A stretch of DNA of 64,000 bases, taken from assembly GCF_016887565.1 (NCBI RefSeq), contig NZ_CP069396.1:5314001-5378000 (forward strand). Reading direction: 5' to 3'. Under the pieces are notes generated by a model. That model was not told the origin of the DNA, searched no databases, and saw nothing but the letters and a program-made list of their open reading frames with translations. The position numbers were made by a program, and so were the translations under genes. Every line of letters starts with the position of its first letter. Position 1 is the stretch's first letter. This document shows positions 58,213-64,000 of the stretch, piece by piece. The DNA is from Archangium violaceum (lineage in GTDB: Bacteria > Myxococcota > Myxococcia > Myxococcales > Myxococcaceae).

Positions 58213-59268
58213 TCAGGGCCGGATGGCGACCTTGATGACGCCCTCGCGCCGCTCGCCGAAGAGAGCATAGGCGTTCCGGATGTCGTCGAGCTTGAAACGA
58301 TGCGTGAGCAGCGGCGTGAGATCCACCCGCTTGCTCCGCACCATCTCCATCAGCCGCCGCATGCGCTCCTTGCCGCCAGGACACAGCGTGGTGACGACGT
58401 GGTGGTCTCCCAGGCCCGCCACGAAGGCGTCATGGGGCAGCTCCAGCTTCTCCGAGTACACGCCCAGGCTGGAGAGGGTGCCCCCGGGCCGCAGGCAGCG
58501 CAGCGCGTTCTCGAAGGTGCCCGGCGTTCCGAGCGCCTCGATCGCCACGTCCGCGCCGCCTCCGGTGAGCCGCTTCACCTCCCGCACCACATCCACCTGT
58601 CGATAGTCGAGCACCACGTCCACGCCCATGCGGTGCGCCATCTTCAGGCGGCTCTCATCTCCATCCACGCCGATGACGAGGGCCGCGCCCATGAGGCGGG
58701 CCCCGATGGAGGCGCATAACCCGATGGGCCCCTGGGCGAACACCACCACCGCGTCGCCGATGCGCACCCTGCCGGACTCCGCGCCGCTGAAGCCGGTGGA
58801 GGCGATGTCCGTCAGGAGCACCACCTGCTCATCGGTCAGCTCGTCCGGGATGGGGGTCAGGTTGGCCTGGGCCGAGGGCACGCGCACGTACTCGGCCTGG
58901 ACACCATTCAGCGTGTGGCCCAGGCGCCAGCCGCCGAGCGCCTCGTGGCCTCCGCCATGTCCGCACTGCGAGAGCAGCCCGGAGAGGCAGGCGCGGCACT
59001 GACCGCACGGAGTGACGGCGCCCACCAGGATCCGTTGCCCGGCCTGATAGCCCTCCACGCCGGGGCCCAGTTCCTCGATGACTCCCACGAGCTCATGGCC
59101 GATGACGAGCCCCGGCTTCACCGGGTACTCGCCCCGCACGATGTGCAGGTCCGTGCCACAGATGGTGGTGAGCGTCATCCGCACCACGGCCTCACCGGGG
59201 CCTGCCTTGGGACGCTCGACCTCCTCGATTCCAAACTGATTCACGCCGCGAAAGACGTTGGCCCGCAT
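58213..59268 (-). CDS. Zinc-dependent medium-chain alcohol dehydrogenase
   Basis: A 351-residue MDR dehydrogenase. Catalytic zinc ligands are Cys37 (CGTD) and His58/Glu59 (GHE). The structural zinc cysteines are Cys88, 91, 94 and 102. The NAD-binding region is VVFAQGPIGLCASIGARLMGA. It resembles secondary alcohol/threonine/sorbitol dehydrogenases; LTDIASTGFSGAE is typical of that group. The ATG at 59268 begins the conserved protein; the frame upstream is open but reads as low-complexity. A weak AGGCGG precedes it. Confidence 0.92.
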   Translation of the reverse strand: MRANVFRGVNQFGIEEVERPKAGPGEAVVRMTLTTICGTDLHIVRGEYPVKPGLVIGHELVGVIEELGPGVEGYQAGQRILVGAVTPCGQCRACLSGLLSQCGHGGGHEALGGWRLGHTLNGVQAEYVRVPSAQANLTPIPDELTDEQVVLLTDIASTGFSGAESGRVRIGDAVVVFAQGPIGLCASIGARLMGAALVIGVDGDESRLKMAHRMGVDVVLDYRQVDVVREVKRLTGGGADVAIEALGTPGTFENALRCLRPGGTLSSLGVYSEKLELPHDAFVAGLGDHHVVTTLCPGGKERMRRLMEMVRSKRVDLTPLLTHRFKLDDIRNAYALFGERREGVIKVAIRP

Positions 59269-59608
59269 GGTTTTCCGCCTCCTTGAGAAGCGGGCACACG
59301 GTGACATCGCACCTCGTCGTCCCCATCCGTCCCGGAGGAGGGGTCGCGGCCTTCCGTACAGAACCGGCCCGTGCACCGTCGAGCGGCACACGTCCCCCTG
59401 CCTCCCCGGACGATGGACACCTGGCTACTGCGTCGAGAGGGCGCTCCGGGCGGGCCTCAGGGCATGGCCCACCTCATCCTCGTCGGGATCGAACCCCAGC
59501 AACCGTGGGATCGAGCCCGTGGGGCCGGGAGCAATGCACTCCGTCGTTGGCGACGAAGTGTCGGAGGGACCCCAGGGCTCGGAGCCGTGGAGGCTGTCGT
59601 TCCAGCTC
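59269..59608. other. 340-bp intergenic stretch without a convincing gene
   Basis: It must contain the alcohol dehydrogenase promoter and the 3' end of the M57 gene transcript. A plus-strand frame from about 59464 reads MAHLILVGIEPQQPW and continues antisense into the M57 gene. That could be a gene remnant, but I cannot support a function. No palindrome or repeat stands out. Confidence 0.4.
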
Positions 59609-60373
59609 TCAGTAGAGGTAGTCCAGCGCGGTCTTGTCGGAGCTGCTCCACTCGCCGGACTCGGTCGCCCGGAAGCAGGAGTTCATGATCGACCCGCCCA
59701 CGCGGGCATCGGACGGCGTGCCGGGGATGAGGATGGCTCCCACGTTGGAGGCGCCCTCGTTGCTGTAGGCGCCGCCGCAGCTGATGGACCGATCGTAGTA
59801 GTCCGAGTGGCGGAAACCGATGCAGTGGCCAAGCTCGTGGGTGATGACGTGCTCGCTCACGTCAACGCTGTAGTTCTGCAGGCCGGTGCCGATGTTGATG
59901 GTGCCGTAGGGCTTGCCGCCCGTGGGGAAGCCCGCGGAGCCGCCGGTGCCGTTCGTGGTCTTCGCGGAGATGGTCGCGCTGCAGTCGGGGGCCGAGCCGC
60001 GCACCATGGTAAAGGACAGGTTCTGGCTATTGTAATTCTCGATGGCCAGGTCGAGCCCCGCGCTGAGGGTGCTATAGTTGTTGAACGTGGAGGTGGGGAT
60101 GACGCAGATCTTCGTCACGCTGGAGCTGACGAGATTGGTCGTCCGGTACTGCTCCGCGCTCTCCTGGGTGGGCTGCAGCATCTCGAGGGACGCCGCGAGG
60201 GTCACGTGCGCGTCGTTCCCCACGTACACGGAACCATCGGCGACCATGATGTCGTTGGCCGGAAACCCAGCCTCGATCAGGTTGGAGATGATCTGCTGGT
60301 TCTCGAGCTCCGGGTCGACACCGCAGCCGACGAGAGCAACACCGGCCAGCAACGCCATGGACAGCTTCCGCAT
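59609..60373 (-). CDS. M57-type zinc metalloprotease lipoprotein
   Basis: A 254-residue lipoprotein (lipobox LVGC, Cys17) with the extended zinc motif HELGHCIGFRH (residues 179-189), typical of the myxobacterial M57 'dual-action HEIGH' metalloproteases. Four cysteines in the mature part may form disulfides. A short propeptide-like N-terminus precedes the catalytic domain. It likely acts at the cell surface in predation or protein turnover. AAGGAAG lies upstream of the ATG. The nearest neighbours are a dehydrogenase and a P450 relic, so there is no clear operon. Confidence 0.92.
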   Translation of the reverse strand: MRKLSMALLAGVALVGCGVDPELENQQIISNLIEAGFPANDIMVADGSVYVGNDAHVTLAASLEMLQPTQESAEQYRTTNLVSSSVTKICVIPTSTFNNYSTLSAGLDLAIENYNSQNLSFTMVRGSAPDCSATISAKTTNGTGGSAGFPTGGKPYGTINIGTGLQNYSVDVSEHVITHELGHCIGFRHSDYYDRSISCGGAYSNEGASNVGAILIPGTPSDARVGGSIMNSCFRATESGEWSSSDKTALDYLY

Positions 60374-60723
60374 GGGGGCTTCCTTTTCGGGGGACTACAG
60401 GGATGGGGCGCTGCCGCCTGGGGTCTCCAGCCTTCGGCCGCGCACCCATTGCCCTGAGCAACCCTCGGGCCAAGCCCTGGATATACGGAAAAACAAAACC
60501 TTAGAAAGTAATACCCGGTTGGCACTGGATCATGGGTGTACCTATCGTCCCGGGAAATCTTGTAAAGAGTCCTGACATTTCCTGGTGAATTGTTTGTTGG
60601 TTCAAAGGGTTGCGAGCATGAATCTGGATTGTCCGAGTCTCGGACGGGGTGTTCACGAATCGGACAGTGGGCCCGCACTCCAAAAAGACGCATGAAGGCG
60701 TGGACCCGGACAAGGAGGAGACA
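60374..60723. other. 350-bp intergenic region, relatively AT-rich
   Basis: It should hold the M57 promoter (minus strand) and the former promoter of the P450 relic (plus). The part around 60480-60600 is markedly richer in A and T than the rest of the window. A strong ribosome binding site AAGGAGGAG (60712-60720) survives just before the relic's ATG. I see no gene or clear palindrome. Confidence 0.5.
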
Positions 60724-61043
60724 ATGGCGAAGCCTATCAACCTGATGGCGCCAGAAGTTCTCGCGAATCCCTATCCCCACTACGCGGAGCTGCGGCGCCT
60801 GAGCCCGGTGTGTCAGGTGAAGCCGCTGCGCTCCCTGGTGTTGCGCGCGTTCGGGCCCACCACCATTGCCCGGCTGGAGTCACGCGTGCGGGCCACCGCC
60901 GAGAAGCTCACGAGCGGTCTCGTATCTCCTTGGCAACTCGCTCCTCTTTCTGGCCAACCATCCCGAGATGATGGCGCGCTTGCGTGCGGAGCCCTCCCTG
61001 ATTCCGTTGTTCATCGAGGACCAGTCTCTCTCGGAGCACGAAC
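60724..61043 (+). pseudogene. Cytochrome P450 relic, paralogue of the P450 at 31734
   Basis: Three collinear fragments of a P450 remain. 60724-60828 matches residues 6-33 of the intact P450 (INLMAPEVLANPYPHYAELR). 60829-60912 matches about residues 89-116 (LRSLVLRAFG...ARLESRVRATAEKL). In another frame, 60923-61021 matches about 236-268 (YLLGNSLLFLANHP, RLRAEPSLIPLFIE). Two internal deletions, a frameshift and loss of the ExxR and heme-cysteine regions make it non-functional. The ATG and its ribosome binding site are intact, so a short junk peptide could still be made. Confidence 0.85.
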
Positions 61044-62471
61044 ATGAAGCATCCCACTTTCGCAGCCGTGGTCGCGCTCTGGGGCGCACTCGTCCTGGGC
61101 AGTTCTTCACACGCGTCCGATCAAGGCACGGCGACTCGTGCCGATGAGTTCATCGGTTGCCCGGACGCGAAGGAGGATGACGCCCTCGCCGGTTCCCTCT
61201 GCGCTCGCTTCAGCGCACCGTTGGACTACGCGGAGCCGAGCCGTGAGCGGCTCGAGCTTTTCGTCCGCAAGTTCCCGGCTCCGGGGCGAGCGGCCGGGCA
61301 AGTCTGGCTCGTGGCGGGTGGGCCCGGCGAGTCAGGGGCTTCGTTCTACCCTCTGCTCAAGACCCTACGGGCCGCCTTCCCGGGATATGACTTGCTGGTC
61401 CCCGATCATCGCGGGACCGGTTTCTCGAGCCGGCTCTGCCAGAAGGAAGAGGCCGCCGACAGCGCCGATGGTTTCGCGCTTCAAGGGGCCGAGTGGGCGA
61501 CATGCTTCGAGGCGCTGGAGTCCGATTCCAAGCGCACCCGCGCCTTCACCATCACCCACGCCGCCTACGATCTGCGTGCGCTGATGGAGCGCTACTCCGC
61601 CGGCCGGCCAACGTGGCTCTATGGGGTTTCCTACGGCACGCAGCTGGTGTTGCGCATGATGACGGTCGCCCCGCCGAAGCGCCTCGAGGGGATCGTGCTC
61701 GATTCCCTCGTTCCTCCGGAAACGACCGAGCAATGGGACCTCAGTCATCGATCGGCCGTCGTCGACGAGGTGGGCCGTGCGGTTCTCGCGCAGTGTGACG
61801 CGGACCCTGGCTGCCGTGCTCGTCTCGGAGGCTCGGCGGTTGCCGCCATGCAGGGGCTCGTCGACGACTCCAAGTTGTCCGCTGCCGTCCCCGGGGGGCG
61901 TCCGAAACTCTTCTTCGGCGCACTGTTGGACAGCCCGGAGCCGCGGGCGCGGATTCCCCTTGTCCTCGCGGGCCTCAGAGGCGGCGACCTCGAGCCGTTG
62001 CGGCAGGTCCAGCGTGACTTGGAGGCACTGAGCGCCCGGTTCGGCCGCTTCCCGCAGTCGTCGATTTCCATCCCGCTCGTCAGTGTCATCAGCGCATCCG
62101 AGAACAACGCCCGGCCGGGCCTCACCAAGGCCCAGGTGGAAGCCGAGGCCGCCCGGTTCCTGTTCGTCAGCAGCCTGCCGGGTCAGCTCGTCGGTCGAAC
62201 GTCTCTGTCCTATCCGCGCGACGAGTGGTTCGGCCGGTCTCCCGCCGCTCTTCCGCCCGTTCTGGTTCTCCAGGGCGACATGGACCCCAAGACACCCCAT
62301 GCGGGTGCCCAGGCCCATATCCGTCTGCTGCCCAAGGCCGCTGGCATCAACCTGTTCACCGTCAAGGGCGGGCCGCACTTCCTGCTCTTCACGGCGCCAG
62401 ATTGCTTCAAGGCCGCGGTGAGCACCTTCGTCCAGAAGCGGCGAGCGCCTCGTGCGGCCTGCTCGATTTGA
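61044..62471 (+). CDS. Secreted S33-type alpha/beta hydrolase (tripeptidyl aminopeptidase-like)
   Basis: A 475-residue protein with a signal peptide (cut near SSHAS). The fold carries GGPGESG (oxyanion region), VPDHRGTGFSS, the nucleophile GVSYGTQ (Ser196), the acid QGDMDPKTP and the His in GGPHFLLF. This is the layout of proline iminopeptidase/TAP-like S33 peptidases. Conserved cysteines fit an extracytoplasmic location. It probably removes N-terminal residues or short peptides outside the cell. It starts immediately after the P450 relic. Confidence 0.9.
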   Translation: MKHPTFAAVVALWGALVLGSSSHASDQGTATRADEFIGCPDAKEDDALAGSLCARFSAPLDYAEPSRERLELFVRKFPAPGRAAGQVWLVAGGPGESGASFYPLLKTLRAAFPGYDLLVPDHRGTGFSSRLCQKEEAADSADGFALQGAEWATCFEALESDSKRTRAFTITHAAYDLRALMERYSAGRPTWLYGVSYGTQLVLRMMTVAPPKRLEGIVLDSLVPPETTEQWDLSHRSAVVDEVGRAVLAQCDADPGCRARLGGSAVAAMQGLVDDSKLSAAVPGGRPKLFFGALLDSPEPRARIPLVLAGLRGGDLEPLRQVQRDLEALSARFGRFPQSSISIPLVSVISASENNARPGLTKAQVEAEAARFLFVSSLPGQLVGRTSLSYPRDEWFGRSPAALPPVLVLQGDMDPKTPHAGAQAHIRLLPKAAGINLFTVKGGPHFLLFTAPDCFKAAVSTFVQKRRAPRAACSI

Positions 62472-62622
62472 CCCCGGCATCATCGGGCAGACAGCCAGGA
62501 GGCCCCTGGCCCCCGCCGCGCCCTTCATGCTTTGACACCGCTTGGGGATGCTGGACAGCGGCAACCCCAACCGCGTAGGGCTTCGCGGGTGTGATTGGCC
62601 GAACCGGCCGAGGGAGGGGACG

Positions 62623-64000
62623 ATGATGAAGAAGGCATGGGCCTTGGGGCCATGGGTGCTGGCGGGACTCTGTCTCTCGCTGGCCACGAGCGCGGGGGCC
62701 GCGACCGAGCGCAGCACCGTGTTGCTCCTGGGCAACGTCGCGGGGCGCCAGCAGGTGGAGTACCTCCCCGAGGGAGAGGTGAGGGTCCACTACGAGTTCA
62801 ACGATCGCGGGCGGGGACCGGTGCTCGATTCGACGTTCCGCGTGAGCGCGAATGGCACGCTGGTTTCAGCCGAGAGCCGTGGCGTCGACTATCTCAAGGC
62901 GCCCGTCGACGAGCGCTACTCCGCCACTGGCGCATCCCACCACTGGAAGAGTTCGGCCGGGGAGGTGCGGCGCGAGGTCTCCGGGCCCGTCTTCTACCTG
63001 AGCCTCGAGTCCCCGCCCGAGGAGGCCGTACTGCTCATCCGCGCGGCGCTCCGGGCGCCCGGGCAGCGGATGGCCTTGCTTCCCTCGGGCGAGGCCCAGG
63101 TCGCCGCTGTCGGCTCCCTGACCGTCAAGAGCAAGGCCGGCAGCCGGCGCGTGCGGCTCTACTCCCTGAGCGGGCTGGACCTCGCTCCGAGCTATGTGTG
63201 GCTCGATGAGCAGCAGCGCTTCTTCGCCAGCGTCTCGAGCTGGATGAAGCTCGTCCGCGAGGGCTTCGAGGATACCCTGGAGCAGCTGGATGGATACCAG
63301 GAGGCCGAGCAGCGCCGCCTCGCGCGGGCGCGGGCGCGCGCCCTCACGACGAAGCTCGACCGTCCGCTCGCCATCACGCATGCCCGCGTCTTCGACCCGG
63401 GAACGCTCACCGTGGAAGAGGACCAGACCGTGCTCGTCACCCAGGGCCGCATCTCGGCCGTGGGCCCCTCGGCGAAGCTGGTGGTGCCTCGCGACGCGCG
63501 GATCCTCGATGCCCAGGGCCGCTTCCTCATGCCAGGCCTCTGGGACATGCACGTTCACATCACGGGGGGCGCCGATGGTCCGCTCGCCCTCGCGGGCGGG
63601 GTGACCACGGTGCGCGATCTCGCCAACGAAGACCGCACGTTGACGCGGCTCATCCAGGAGATCGAGGCCGGTCACGACATCGGACCCCGGGTGCTCAAGG
63701 CCGGTTTCATGGATGGCCGCAGCCCGTACTCAGGGCCGACCCGGGTCTTCGTGGACAACGAGGAGGAGGCGCGCACCGCCATCGACAACTACGCGGCCAG
63801 GGGCTACGAGCAGATCAAGATCTACAGCTCCATCAAGCCGGAGCTCGTCCCGACGCTCGTGCGCCTGGCCCATGCGAAGGGTCTCCGGCTCAGTGGCCAT
63901 GTGCCGGCCTTCATGACGGCGCGGCAGTTCGTCGAGGCCGGCGCCGATGAGCTTCAGCACATCAACTTCCTGGCGCTCAACTTCCTGTTCGACCGGGTGC
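62623..64000 (+). CDS. Exported amidohydrolase, 3'-truncated by the window edge
   Basis: 459 residues are visible and the frame is still open at the last base. A signal peptide (LGPWVLAGLCLSLATSAGA) is followed by ~220 residues of beta-rich, unassigned sequence. The amidohydrolase barrel then begins, with metal ligands His310 and His312 (DMHVHI), a likely carboxylated Lys399 (QIKIYS), His426 (SGHVPA) and His446 (LQHINF). This resembles prolidase/imidazolonepropionase-like secreted amidohydrolases. The start is ATG 62623 or 62626, just after GGGAGGGGAC. The long N-terminal domain is unusual for the family. Confidence 0.88.
   Translation, partial: MMKKAWALGPWVLAGLCLSLATSAGAATERSTVLLLGNVAGRQQVEYLPEGEVRVHYEFNDRGRGPVLDSTFRVSANGTLVSAESRGVDYLKAPVDERYSATGASHHWKSSAGEVRREVSGPVFYLSLESPPEEAVLLIRAALRAPGQRMALLPSGEAQVAAVGSLTVKSKAGSRRVRLYSLSGLDLAPSYVWLDEQQRFFASVSSWMKLVREGFEDTLEQLDGYQEAEQRRLARARARALTTKLDRPLAITHARVFDPGTLTVEEDQTVLVTQGRISAVGPSAKLVVPRDARILDAQGRFLMPGLWDMHVHITGGADGPLALAGGVTTVRDLANEDRTLTRLIQEIEAGHDIGPRVLKAGFMDGRSPYSGPTRVFVDNEEEARTAIDNYAARGYEQIKIYSSIKPELVPTLVRLAHAKGLRLSGHVPAFMTARQFVEAGADELQHINFLALNFLFDRV

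Noticed and set aside
59461-59688. Small gene reading MAHLILVGIEPQQPW
   Set aside because: Partly antisense to the M57 protease, no ribosome binding site, and no domain that I can support; recorded only as a possible remnant.
62762-62790. A sixth REP-like copy (gagggagaggtgagggt)
   Set aside because: It lies inside the amidohydrolase coding sequence, lacks the left arm of the palindrome, and is explained by codon composition.

Overview
The window is GC-rich, densely coded chromosomal DNA that looks like a myxobacterium of the Cystobacterineae, probably Archangium/Cystobacter-like. This rests on marker families seen here: a TIGR02265/DUF2378 protein, a MopE-type metal-binding lipoprotein, an M57 'HEXXHXXGXXH' lipoprotein protease, many lipoproteins and secreted hydrolases, and an NRPS operon. 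The genus is inference; I saw no rRNA, tRNA or phylogenetic marker in the window.

Layout. 1-732: end of a secreted-type esterase. 899-5994: a tightly coupled operon for 3,5-diaminohexanoate (beta-lysine) breakdown, kdd-kamD-X-kamE-kal-kce. It carries a small signal-peptide protein (X) between the two aminomutase subunits. An SDR dehydrogenase follows after two REP-like palindromes. 6951-9617 (minus): a cyclophilin, a DMT exporter, and an aquaporin whose C-terminus looks like a degenerate ArsC/LMW-phosphatase domain. 9741-12855: Tat-exported amidase and flavin amine oxidase. 12901-17021 (minus): nucleotidase lipoprotein and a large c-type-cytochrome lipoprotein whose start codon lies in a 15-bp inverted repeat. 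17203-23766: MFS exporter, an unknown protein, then a coupled pair: an FGE-like fusion protein and an M14 carboxypeptidase. 23855-29851: hydrolases, a methyltransferase, a GNAT protein, a DMT-type exporter, and a 273-bp MITE-like element with 35-bp terminal inverted repeats.

29852-32954 (minus): cytochrome P450, macrolide-type glycosyltransferase and a small helical protein, a probable tailoring operon. 33131-37683 (minus): repeat-rich MopE lipoprotein, PEGA/OmpA protein, DUF2378 protein. 38050-48203 (plus): a compact apparent biosynthetic operon of FkbM methyltransferase, MFS exporter, two-module NRPS (C-A-T-C-A-T-TE) and JmjC/cupin_8 hydroxylase. 48229-54480: pheA, acyltransferase 3, secreted unknowns, a cold-shock protein, and a PH-domain protein resembling Bacillus YvbH. 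54706-58101: a large secreted protein with three DUF4082 repeats. 58213-64000: Zn alcohol dehydrogenase, M57 protease, the relic of a P450 paralogous to the one at 31734, an S33 hydrolase, and an amidohydrolase running off the end.

The genes suggest two coherent functional units. One is B12/PLP-dependent lysine catabolism to crotonyl-CoA and acetoacetate. The other is a small nonribosomal-peptide pathway in which hydroxylation (JmjC) and O-methylation (FkbM) could act on a two-residue, possibly N-acylated product. Most other genes are secreted or envelope-directed hydrolases, as expected for a predatory soil bacterium. Convergent gene pairs are often separated by long GC-only hairpins rather than classical U-tract terminators.
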